DNA from: Phytohabitans suffuscus
Lineage (GTDB): Bacteria > Actinomycetota > Actinomycetes > Mycobacteriales > Micromonosporaceae
Assembly (NCBI RefSeq): GCF_011764565.1
Contig: NZ_AP022871.1
Location: forward strand, 3,906,320 to 3,970,319
Direction: 5' to 3'
Length of the DNA: 64,000 nucleotides
Translations under genes and position numbers: made by a program
In this document: positions 53,377 through 61,711 of the stretch, one piece after another
Position numbering within the stretch: position 1 is the stretch's first letter
Layout of the letters: the number at the start of each line of letters is the position of its first letter
The notes under the pieces: generated by a model
The model's database searches: none
What the model was told of the DNA's origin: nothing
The model's input: the letters and a program-made list of their open reading frames with translations, nothing else

Positions 53377-56300
53377 TCAGCTTTTGAGGAAGCTGTCGAA
53401 CAGATCGGAGAACGTATCTCCGGTTACGAGAACGACCAACGCCCCGACTGCCACCAGGATTCCCAACACAAGAGCCATGACCAGGAAAACCTTGGCGGTA
53501 TTGGCGCTCTGCGCGGGCCCGTCCGAACGTCCCTGCGAGAGGATGTGGCCGGTCAGCGAGCCGGAGTTTTCCAGCGGGCTGCCACCGGCGATCGCCATGG
53601 TCATCTGCGGCGGCTCTGAACCCGAGGCCCCGTAGACCGTGCCCGGTGCCGGCTCGCCGCCCTTGCCGCGCTGGTCGCGGGCCCACTCCCCGTACTCCGG
53701 CGAGGTGGAGACCGGCGGCGCGCTGGTGGGTGCCGGTGCCTGCTCCACCTGTGCCAGCGGAGCCGTGGCCGATGGTGGCGAGCCAGATGGTGGTTTCGTG
53801 GCGGGCGGTGGTGGTGTGGCTGGCGGCGGCTGCGCCAGCGGCGGCGGCTGTGCTGCTGGCGGTGGCTGCGCTGGCGGCAGGGGCTGCGCTGGCGGCGGCG
53901 GAGAGAAGAGCGATGACGCGGCACGCGGCGGCGGAGGAGCCGCGCCGGCGGCCGCCTCGCTGACCGGCGGCGGCGCATCGACGGCGCTCCACCGACCGGG
54001 CGCGGTCGGGTTGCCAGCCGGCGGCCAACTCGGCAACGCGGGCGCCGGAACAACCGGCGCGGCAGGCGTCGCCGGCGCGGACGCGGCGGCTGGCGAGCCA
54101 GGCGCGCCCGGGTAGAGCGGCGGCGGGGCCTGTGGCGGGAGAGATCCGTGCGGCGTCGCCCCCGGCAACCCCGGCGGCGGCCCCCTGGCGTCCCATACGG
54201 CGGCGTCCCTTGGGCCATGCCCCGGGCGTCCCGTACACCGGCGTCCCCGCCGGTCCCTGTGGCGGCACCCCAAGCGCCCCATGGGGTGACGGCACCGCTG
54301 GCGTCCCGTATTGCGGCGTCCCTGGCGTCCCGTATGTCGGCGTCCCGTGCGACGGCTTCCCTGAGGTCCCGGCCGGTGTCGCTGGTGTCCCGTGCAGTGG
54401 CGCTCCCGGCGCCCCGTGCGGTGTCCCTGGCGTCCCGTGCAGTGGCGCTCCCGGTGTCACGTGCGGTGGCGTTGCTGGCGTCCCGTGCGGTGACGCGGCG
54501 AGGTGCGGCGGCGGAGTCAGGTGTGGTGGCGGTCCGACGGGCGAAGGCGCGAGAGCGCCTGCGCCCTGCGCGGACGCGGCAAGGTGCGGTGGCAGGGATG
54601 GAGGCGCAGCCTGCGGCGGCGCGAGGTGCGGCGACGGCGCGACGGCAGGCGGCCCCGGCGGCGGCGCGGCGGTGCCACGCGGCGTGAACGGCGTGGCGGC
54701 CCCGCGGACCGGCGCGCCCGGTGGCGCGGGAACCACCTGCGGAACCGACATCACCGGCGGTGGCGGCGGGAACGGTGGCGGCGGCTCAGGCGGCTGCGGC
54801 CCGGGCGACGGCGACGGTTCAGGCCCCGGCACCGGCGGGATCGGCACCGGTGGCACCGGCTCCGGCGGCGGGAACGGGTTGGGTACCGGCCCAGGCCCCG
54901 GCGGCTCAGGCGTAGGTGGGCCGGGAGGCGGCTCCACCGGCTCCGGCTCAGGCTCCGGGGTGCCGGCGCGGTACACGCGGGCGCGGCCGGCCGAGGGCTG
55001 CGCGGCGACCGCCACCTCCTCGGCCGAGACCTGGCCCACGCCGGGAACGCTCGCCCGGGCGCGCGCCCCCAGAGCGGAGATGAGCGAGTCAGCGCGCGGC
55101 GCGGACCGCTGCGGTGGTACGAGGTACTCCGGCCCGGCAGCCCCGCCCTCCGACGCAGCGGCAGGAGGAGGCGGCGGTGGTGGTGGCGGTGACACGAGCG
55201 CGCCACCCGGCGGGGTGGGCGTAGCGGACGGCACCGAGTAGGCCGGCGTCTCCCGCACGGGCGGTGGCTCCGGCGGCTGGGCCGGGCGCTCTTCCGGCTG
55301 TGCGTCCCGCGCGGCCTGGCCGGAGTCGCGCCACGGCACCTCGAACGCCGACCACGGCGAGTCGGTCTGCGGCTTCTTCGGCTGGCGCCGCTCCAGCGGG
55401 GGACCAGGAACCGGCGACTTCACCGGCGTCGGCAACCCAGGTGTCGCCGAGCCCGAGGCCGGCGATCCCAACCCCGATTCGGCCGGCGGCGCCGCGGCAA
55501 ACGACGATCCCGGAACCCCAGAGCCAGGAACGCCAGGCACCGGAACCCCAGACGCTGAAACGCCAGACACCGGGACGCCAGACACCGGGACGCCTGAGCC
55601 CGGGACGCCTGAGCCCGGGACGCCGGACGTCGGAACGCCGGACGTCGGAACGCCAGCCTCTGAGAGGCCAGACGCCGGGAAGCCAGTGCCTGGGACGCCG
55701 GAGGCCGGGATGGCAGACGCAGGGAAGTCAGTCCCCGGAATGCCAGCGCCCGGGAAACCGGAGGCTGGGATGCCAGACGAGGGGAAGGCAGTGCCCGGTA
55801 TGCCAGAGGCCGGCCGGCTGGAGATGGGCGGGCTGGAGACTGGCGCGGGCGGTGACGAAGCCGGCGTGCCTGAGACGGGCACGACCGACGCGAGCGGCGG
55901 GACCACCGGCGGGACGCTGGGCGCGGCCGCGGGGGTGCCCGCATCGCCGACCCGGTAGGTGCGGCCCGAGGCGGGCGGTGCCGGCAGGGCGGCAAGCTCA
56001 GCGGGGCCGGGCGCGGCGGAGCCCGAGACCGAGGCGCGGCCGACTACTCCAGGCCGGGGGCGCGACACCTGCTCAGGTGAGTGGTTGGGCGTCGGGTTGC
56101 TCCAAGCCGGCACGATCCGCGCAGGCGCAGGCGCAGGCGTGGACGCGGGCGGCGAGCTTGAAGCTGCCGGTGGCGAGCTCACCTGCGCCGGTGCGGGCCA
56201 GACCGCCGACCCACCCGAGGCCGGCGGCGCACTGACCGAGGCAGACGCCCGAGCCGCGGCCACATACGGAGCCGGAGGCGCCGACGACGGGGCGACCACA

Positions 56301-56581
56301 GCCGGAGGCGCCGACGACGGGCCAGAGGGAGCTGGCGGACCGGAGGGAGCTGGCGGAGCTGACGACGGGGCGGAAGCGGCGGGGGAGGCGAAGCCGGGCC
56401 ACAGGGCGCCTTCCGGCGGCGGTGGCGGCATTTCGTATGCCTCCGGGAGGTGCTCCGGGGGCGGCTCGGGGAGCATCGTGCCCACGGGTGGGGGCGGAGG
56501 TAGTGGCGGCAGCTCGGCCGCGAAGCCTGTCGGCTCGCCGGCCTTTGCGGCGGCCGGCGGATCTTGTCGGTCGTCCATCAT
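53377..56581 (-). CDS. Giant proline-rich tail-anchored protein (two frame breaks)
   Basis: About 1068 residues, nearly all low-complexity Pro/Ala/Ser/Gly/Thr. From N to C: a Pro/Ser region; a conserved-looking island GRTYRVGDAGTP; an elastin-like pentapeptide array (259-358, SGVPG units); islands DSPWSAFEVPWRDSG and DSLISALGARARASV; poly-Pro runs; (H/Y)GTPGTP repeats; a single C-terminal TM (KVFLVMALVLGILVAVGALV) and a short tail. No signal peptide, so probably tail-anchored with the long part cytoplasmic. Frame breaks at C-runs 54220-54223 and 54181-54185 are each repaired by one base. GGGAGG precedes ATG-ATG. Function unknown; the neighbouring cell-wall hydrolase suggests an envelope or division scaffold. 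Confidence 0.75.
55508..55807 (-). repeat. Elastin-like pentapeptide array, 20 units of 15 bp
   Basis: Twenty 15 bp units encode pentapeptides of the form SG(V/I/F)Px, including consecutive SGVPG units, the VPGxG pattern of elastin. Adjacent units are often identical at DNA level (ACGCCTGAGCCCGGG twice; ACGCCGGACGTCGGA twice), showing recent slippage. It is in-frame within the proline-rich protein. Confidence 0.8.
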
Positions 56582-56752
56582 CGCCTCCCGCTCCCCGCCG
56601 CACCGGACCGGTGACGGCCAGACCGGAGCGTCCTTCAGCTTTTACCGTGCCACATCGCCCGGCGCCCGGACACCCGGAGTCGGGTAGTGGGCGCCTACCT
56701 GGCCCGCTGCCCACTTTGTACGGCCCAAGCCGTCCACTATGCGGACAGACCG

Positions 56753-58282
56753 TCAGCCGGCCGCGCTCGTCCCGGCGGGTGAAGAGGGTGAGTCGGGCTC
56801 GGCTTCGGATGTGGCCGGAGCGGCGCTGCCCGTGCTGGACGCCGAGGGCTCGGTCGACGGCTCCTCGGGCGGGTCGGGCGTCGGCTCCGGAGTGTTGGGG
56901 GGCGTGGTGGGCGGTGTGGTCGGCGGGGTGGTGGGTGGGGTCGTCGGTGGTGTGGTGGGTGGGGTCGTGGGTGGCGTGGTCGGCGGCGTCGTGGGAGGCG
57001 TCGTCGGTGGTGTGGTGGGTGGCGTGGTCGGCGGCGTCGTGGGAGGCGTCGTCGGCGGGGTGGTCGGCGGCTTCGTCACGGGGGCGGAGACCGCGCCGTA
57101 GATCCGGGTGGCCGCGAAGAGCCGCGAATACCAGACCGTGGAGACCTTGACCTTTTCGCGGCTGTTGGGCGCGTGGACCATCTTGCCGTCGCCGATGTAC
57201 ATACCGACGTGGTGGATGCCGCTCGCCGTGCCGTTGGAGCTGAAGAAGACCAGGTCACCGGGGAGCATCGCGCTCGTCGACACCACCCGGGAGCGGGTCC
57301 CCGCGTACTGGTCGCGGGAGACCCGGGGCAGCTGGTAGCCGACGGTGCGGTAGGCGGCCCACATCAGGCCGGAGCAGTCGTACGCGTTGGGACCCTCGGC
57401 CCCCCACACGTACGGCTTGCCAAGCTCGCCGAGCGCGAAGTTGACCGCCCTGATCGCCCGCGGGTCGGCGGCCATGCCGGCGATGTTGTCGGCGTTGAGG
57501 AAGTCTTCACCCAGCTCGGCCTCTTGCGCCTCGCGCTCCCGCTCGATGACCGCGAGCTGAGCGGAGTTTCGCTCCTTGACCTCGGTGAGGGCGGCTTCCT
57601 TGGTCTTGAGCGTCGACTCGAGCGTGCTGAACTGCCCGGCGAGCGTCTGCTCCTTGCCCAGCGCCGTGTTGTACGCCTCCTGGGCGACCCGCTCGGCGTC
57701 CTTGGCCCGGGCCACCTCGTGCTCGGCCGCGTCGCTCTTGGCGGTCGAGGACTGGCCGCGCTGGAGGCGGGACAGCTCGCTCAGCCCGTGCAGGTCAGAG
57801 CCGAAGGCGCCGGGCGGCAGCTCGGCCGCCTCCTTGATCGCCTGGGCGGCCGCGCTCTCGGCGTTGCTCTCGGCCTTGGCGACCGCGGCCCGCGCCTCGT
57901 CGAGCTGGCGGTGGGCGATCGCCAGGTCGGTGCGGGCCTGTGCCTGCTCCTCCCGCTTTTTCAGCAGGTCTTCGCTGAGCAGGCCGATCTCGACCTCGGC
58001 GTTGTAGATCTGCGTGGCCAGCGGCCCGTTTGTCGAGCTGGGAGGCGGCGTGTAGGTGCCGTTGGACGGCGGCGTGGTCGCGCCGGGCAGCTGCAGCGAG
58101 CCGGCGGGCAGGGGCCGCGAGCCGGCGTCGGGGATCGTGTTGGGCGTGGGCTCGGCGTAGGCCGGGGCCGCGAGCGCGGCAGCCGCGGCGGCGCCGAGCA
58201 TGGCGGACCAGGCCAGTGGCCGGAGGACCGGGCTGATGAACCCGTCCGGGCGCGCCTGATGCCTGCCCTTGCGCTTCGCCAT
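56753..58282 (-). CDS. Secreted NlpC/P60 peptidoglycan hydrolase with TTPP stalk
   Basis: 509 residues. Signal peptide (LAWSAMLGAAAAAALAAPAY), two long coiled-coil stretches (about 90-270: EVEIGLLSEDLLKKREEQAQ; KEAALTEVKERNSAQLAVIE) as in RipA/PcsB-type hydrolases, then an NlpC/P60 domain. That domain has catalytic Cys in AYDCSGLMWAAYRTVG and His in SGIHHVGMYIGDG. A C-terminal stalk of 14 TTPP units precedes an acidic Ser/Pro tail. It cleaves peptidoglycan stem peptides, probably during septation; the coiled coil usually autoinhibits. ATG 58282 gives a proper signal peptide; longer in-frame extensions are rejected. Confidence 0.93.
   Translation of the reverse strand: MAKRKGRHQARPDGFISPVLRPLAWSAMLGAAAAAALAAPAYAEPTPNTIPDAGSRPLPAGSLQLPGATTPPSNGTYTPPPSSTNGPLATQIYNAEVEIGLLSEDLLKKREEQAQARTDLAIAHRQLDEARAAVAKAESNAESAAAQAIKEAAELPPGAFGSDLHGLSELSRLQRGQSSTAKSDAAEHEVARAKDAERVAQEAYNTALGKEQTLAGQFSTLESTLKTKEAALTEVKERNSAQLAVIEREREAQEAELGEDFLNADNIAGMAADPRAIRAVNFALGELGKPYVWGAEGPNAYDCSGLMWAAYRTVGYQLPRVSRDQYAGTRSRVVSTSAMLPGDLVFFSSNGTASGIHHVGMYIGDGKMVHAPNSREKVKVSTVWYSRLFAATRIYGAVSAPVTKPPTTPPTTPPTTPPTTPPTTPPTTPPTTPPTTPPTTPPTTPPTTPPTTPPTTPPTTPPNTPEPTPDPPEEPSTEPSASSTGSAAPATSEAEPDSPSSPAGTSAAG
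56904..57071 (-). repeat. 12 bp tandem repeat, 14 units, encoding TTPP
   Basis: Fourteen units of 12 bases (for example GTGGTCGGCGGC on the plus strand) encode (TTPP)14 near the C-terminus of the NlpC/P60 protein. Units vary only at synonymous positions, so length is likely to be variable between strains. Confidence 0.92.
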
Positions 58283-58420
58283 ACGCGTCTCTCCCCGCCG
58301 CTTTGCCCAGCCGCTCGCGTCCCATTCTGTCCTACCGCACCGGAGCAACGATGTCGATTGGAGAGCAGGTAACGGGTACCTGAGAGCTGGTTTACGTAAG
58401 GGGTGACTACGCTCTAAGTC

Positions 58421-58924
58421 ATGGACATGGATCGCCGCCAAGAGATCGAAGAGCGTGTCTACGCGGGTGACCGCCTCACCGGCCGGGACAGCGAAGAACT
58501 CGTCGCCTGCGACGAGCTCGCCTGGCTGGGGCGGCTCGCCGACGACCGGCGCGCGGCGCACCACGGCGACCGGGTCACATTCCTGATCGGCGGTAGTCAG
58601 GTTTCCGACAGCACGCCAGAAGCGTCCCCGCCGGCCGAGGTGCTCCGCCGGTTCGCGGTCGCCCGCCTGGGCATCATCGGCCCTCGCCACGTGACCTGCT
58701 CCACGGCCGACCACACCGCCGCGCTGGCCCAACTCGCCCTCAACTTCGGTGTCGACGACCTCGTCGCCCCGCCGGACGCCGACCGCGACGAGATCCTCCA
58801 TCTGATCTGGGACGCCGGCTTCCGCCCGGTCGAGCGCGACGCGACCGGCAACGTGGTCCGCGAGTACGACCCGCCGGTGCCGCTGGCCGAGCGCCGGGCC
58901 ACGCCGCAGCAGGTCTGGGCCTGA
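58421..58924 (+). CDS. MqnE-like protein lacking the radical-SAM core
   Basis: 167 residues. The first about 55 (EIEERVYAGDRLTGRDSEEL, then CDELAWLGRLADDRRAAHHG) match the N-terminus of aminofutalosine synthase MqnE. The last about 90 (EVLRRFAVARLG, LAQLALNFGVDDL, ILHLIWDAGFRPVERDATGN, REYDPP) match its C-terminus. The whole central barrel, including CxxxCxxC, is absent, replaced by about 15 residues (IGGSQVSDSTPEASPP). The frame is clean, so this is not a homopolymer error. It cannot be a radical-SAM enzyme; it may be a partner or regulator of real MqnE, or a relic. Next to small membrane proteins seen near menaquinone genes. Confidence 0.75.
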   Translation: MDMDRRQEIEERVYAGDRLTGRDSEELVACDELAWLGRLADDRRAAHHGDRVTFLIGGSQVSDSTPEASPPAEVLRRFAVARLGIIGPRHVTCSTADHTAALAQLALNFGVDDLVAPPDADRDEILHLIWDAGFRPVERDATGNVVREYDPPVPLAERRATPQQVWA

Positions 58925-58964
58925 CGAGGGGCGGCCACCGCGCCCGCAGTACCCTCGATGGGTC

Positions 58965-59387
58965 ATGACTGAGGCGGAGAGCAGCTTTCCCCGGCGCGAT
59001 GCCGACGGGCGCATCCTGGCCGTGACCGACCTGCTGGGCCTGGTCCTGGCCGGCCTGGTCATCGGCGTGCTCGCCCTGCTCGTCTTCGACGGCGGCTTCT
59101 CGCTGCTCGGCTTCGGCGACTTCGGCGGGGCCTCGGGCTGGCTGGCCGTGATCCTGCCGGCGTGGGTGTTCGTGGAGGAGTTCCGGGCCTGGTCGTTCGG
59201 GGCCGCCCGGGTGGTCGTCGCCCTCGTCGGCGTGGCCGTCTCGGTCACCTTCGGGCTGCTGGTCGCCGGCCTGTTGAACGAGGCGGGGCCGCTCTGGTCC
59301 GGCGCCGCCGCCGCGGTGGCGTTCTCGTTGGCGTATTCGCTGATCTGGTTTTACGGCATCCGGTGGCTGGCCCACCGGACCGGGTAG
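58965..59387 (+). CDS. Small multi-TM membrane protein
   Basis: 140 residues with a hydrophilic N-tail (TEAESSFPRRDADGR) and four TM segments (LLGLVLAGLVIGVLALLVF; WLAVILPAWVFVEEF; VVVALVGVAVSVTFGLLVA; AAAVAFSLAYSLIWFYGI). I do not recognise a family. It is 40 bases after the MqnE-like gene and 3 bases before the DUF4229 gene, so the three are likely co-transcribed; a role near menaquinone or respiratory chain is suggested by position only. Confidence 0.75.
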   Translation: MTEAESSFPRRDADGRILAVTDLLGLVLAGLVIGVLALLVFDGGFSLLGFGDFGGASGWLAVILPAWVFVEEFRAWSFGAARVVVALVGVAVSVTFGLLVAGLLNEAGPLWSGAAAAVAFSLAYSLIWFYGIRWLAHRTG

Positions 59388-59390
59388 GGG

Positions 59391-59663
59391 ATGGGCATGA
59401 GCCCGGTAATCAAGTACACCCTGGCTCGCGTCGGACTGTTCGCGGCCGTCTTCGCCGCGCTGCTCCCGATCGATCTCGACGTCTTCATCAAGCTGGCGAT
59501 CGCGCTGGTCGCGTCGGCCGGTTTCTCGTTCATCCTGCTCCGCGGGCTCCGCGACCAGGTCGCCAACCAGATGGCCTCCTCGGCCGAGCGGCGCAAGGGG
59601 GAAAAGGACCGCCTACGCGCCGCTCTAGCAGGAGACGACGAGCCAAAGCGCGACGGCGACTAA
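59391..59663 (+). CDS. DUF4229 membrane protein
   Basis: 90 residues with two TMs (TLARVGLFAAVFAALLPI; IKLAIALVASAGFSFILL) followed by LRGLRDQVANQMASSAERRK and an acidic/basic tail. This is the DUF4229 pattern (KYTLAR at the start), a small actinobacterial membrane family often beside menaquinone genes. Function unknown. ATG at 59391; ATG at 59397 also possible. The stop overlaps that of the convergent PPOX-family gene. Confidence 0.85.
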   Translation: MGMSPVIKYTLARVGLFAAVFAALLPIDLDVFIKLAIALVASAGFSFILLRGLRDQVANQMASSAERRKGEKDRLRAALAGDDEPKRDGD

Positions 59664-60082
59664 GGCACTCGGGCGACCACGCCGCCGCCGGTCACCGCGA
59701 CGAACGAGGTCGGGCGGATCGTCATGATCACGCGTACGGGTGCGTCCTTGATCGGGTAGTCCATCCCGTACCGGTGCTGGAGCCCTTTGTAGAACGACGC
59801 CTCGGCGTCGTCGTCCTCGATCGCCTCGACCACGCCGCGCACCTCGAGAAAGCGGTACCCGTCCTCCGGGTCGGCGATGGAGAGCGCGATCCGCGGCTCA
59901 CGGGTGAGGTTCTGAAACTTCTGGCGGGTCTTGGTGTGCGTCATCCGGATCCGCTTGCCGTCCCATCCGAACCACATGACGCTGGTCTGCGGCGAGCCGT
60001 CCGGGCGGACGGTGGCCAGGTGGGCGAAGAGGGGGCGGTCGAGGAGGTCGGCGTGGGTCTCGGGCGGGAACACGTCGGTCAT
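59660..60082 (-). CDS. Pyridoxamine 5'-phosphate oxidase-family flavin/F420 protein
   Basis: 140 residues, split beta-barrel: LDRPLFAHLATVRPDGSPQT, VMWFGWDGKRIRMTHTKTRQ, KFQNLTREPRIALSI, DGYRFLEVRGVVEAIEDDD, ending VRVIMTIRPTSFVAV. This matches the PPOX-class F420-dependent group common in actinomycetes, which reduce or bind small molecules using F420 or FMN; the substrate is unknown. ATG at 60082; in-frame sequence further upstream lies beyond the terminator hairpin and is rejected. Confidence 0.9.
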   Translation of the reverse strand: MTDVFPPETHADLLDRPLFAHLATVRPDGSPQTSVMWFGWDGKRIRMTHTKTRQKFQNLTREPRIALSIADPEDGYRFLEVRGVVEAIEDDDAEASFYKGLQHRYGMDYPIKDAPVRVIMTIRPTSFVAVTGGGVVARVP

Positions 60083-60106
60083 GGTCAACGGAATACACCC
60101 GGACCA

Positions 60107-60133
60107 GGGCCCGCCGCCAGCCGGGGCGGGCCC
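60107..60133 (-). terminator. Terminator after the C39-like peptidase
   Basis: GGGCCCGCC (60107-60115) and GGCGGGCCC (60125-60133) form a perfect 9 bp stem with a 9-base loop, 9 bases downstream of the stop at 60142 (minus strand). Confidence 0.7.
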
Positions 60134-60141
60134 CGTACCCC

Positions 60142-61552
60142 CTAGCGAGGCAGGCCAGCCACCTGCGGCCAGGGCTTCCACCACGGCTTGACCAGGTACG
60201 CGATGCCGCCCGAGCCGCCGGAGACGCCGCCGGACGCGTTGATCCGCTTGGTGCGCAGCCACACGGTCTCGAACTGCTCGCGCGGGTAGACGTTGCGCAC
60301 CGCCTCGTTGGACGAGGACGCCGGGTCGTTGACGACCACGTCACCCTCGGCGGTGAAGCCCACCACCACGAAGAGGTGGCCCGAGGTGCCGTAGTTGGCC
60401 CCGTCCAGCTCGCTGGCGAGGAACGACTGGCTCGTGACCACCGGGATGCCGGCCCGGATGAGCCGCTCCACGTCGTCGAGTGAGTGCAGCCGCGTGACGA
60501 ACGCGTCCAGCCCGGGAAAGGACGCCGCGTACGCGGTGTTGAACGGCCAGTTGCCCGCCCCGTCGTACGTGTAGTCGTAGACCATGCGGGCCGCGTGGTT
60601 GACGGTCGGGTCGGGGTAGGTCGGGTCGACCCAGGACGTGTCCTCCTCGGACGGTCGCCGGCCCCAGTACTCCACCACCATCTCCGTCGACGTCGGTGAG
60701 CACCAGGCCTCCCCGCCGCCGTCGTACTCCGGGTAGTGGCCCTCGTGGATGTTCTGCGAGTAGCGCGGCACGGACAGCTCCCGCCCCCACGCGATGCGAC
60801 CCGTGCTGAGCGGCACCGTGAAGCGGTCCGGCACGAACGAGCCCATCGCGCCGACCATCCACACCCGGGGCGAGCGCCACTGGTCGGGCGCCCGGTAGAG
60901 CGTGAGGCGCAGCTGGTACTCGCGCAGCAGCACGCCGGCCGCCACGTCGTCGATCGAGAACGTGTCGGTCCAGATCGTCGACCACGGGTCGCCCTGGCGG
61001 TTGACACTCGTACGGCGGATGTCCGCGTCACCGGAGGCCCAGCGCCCCATGACGTACCAGGGGGTGTGGTCGCCGGTGTTGTAGGTCCCTGCATCTCGAT
61101 CTGGATCCAGGTGCCGGCCGGGGTCTGCGCGTTCCACGAGGCGACAAGCTCGCTGGCGTCGAAGCCGACCCTGCGGACCGGGGAGGTCCAGGTCGAGTAC
61201 GACCAGGTCTTCGTCGTGCCGGTGTGCGGGTCGGTGTAGTCGACGGTGCCGGCGGGCCGGCCGATCGTGATGCCCGTACGCACGCCCGGCAGGGCCACGG
61301 TGCCCTGATGCGTGCCGCCGCGCCAGTCCTGGTAGGTGGACCAGCGCTGGAAGGTGATCTGCTCGTCGTGGCTGATGGCTCCTCCGGCCGGAGCGGATAC
61401 CGCCGGAGCGGATACCGCACGGGCGGATGCCGCCTGCGCGGCGGCCGCGGGGGCAGATGCCGCGGGGGCAGATGCCGCGGGGCGGCGACGGCCGGTGCCG
61501 CGGGGCCAAGCAGCGCGAGGGCCGTGACGGCTACGGCGGTGGTTCGGACCAT
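60142..61552 (-). CDS. Secreted C39-like cysteine peptidase (two frame breaks)
   Basis: Signal peptide MVRTTAVAVTALALLGPAAP and an Ala/Ser/Pro linker with SAPA repeats. A beta domain (ISHDEQITFQRWSTYQDW through VGFDASELVASWNAQTPAGT and YVMGRWASGD) precedes a papain-fold peptidase_C39_2-like domain. Catalytic Cys is in GGEAWCSPTSTEMVVEYWG (codon at 60700-60702), His in TSGHLFVVVGF, then VVVNDPAS. Breaks at G-run 61479-61482 and C-run 61087-61089 are each repaired by one base, giving about 470 residues. It is a secreted protease-like protein with a divergent M14 carboxypeptidase upstream. Confidence 0.8.
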
Positions 61553-61711
61553 GCCGCCACTATCCCGTTTGAAGGGAAGTTTCGCCAGACTCAGATGTGA
61601 AGAAAATCTTTGTCGACGGGACGACCACACTGGAATGAGGCCGTACGACCCCGGATGTGGTGCAGTTTTCTCCAGTGCACATGGGATCTCCCCACCCCCA
61701 GGAGGTCATGG

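Noticed and set aside
56582..56752. Hairpin AGTGGGC/GCCCACT as terminator of the proline-rich gene or promoter element
   Set aside because: The stem is only 7 bp with a 16-base loop and lies upstream of that gene; nothing firm can be assigned in this gap.
55508..57071. Tandem repeats considered as CRISPR or minisatellite
   Set aside because: They are in-frame coding repeats (15 bp and 12 bp) without spacers or cas genes.
58421..58924. Explaining the short MqnE-like protein by a frameshift
   Set aside because: Both family segments are in one frame with a short in-frame linker, and no radical-SAM core sequence is present in any frame nearby.
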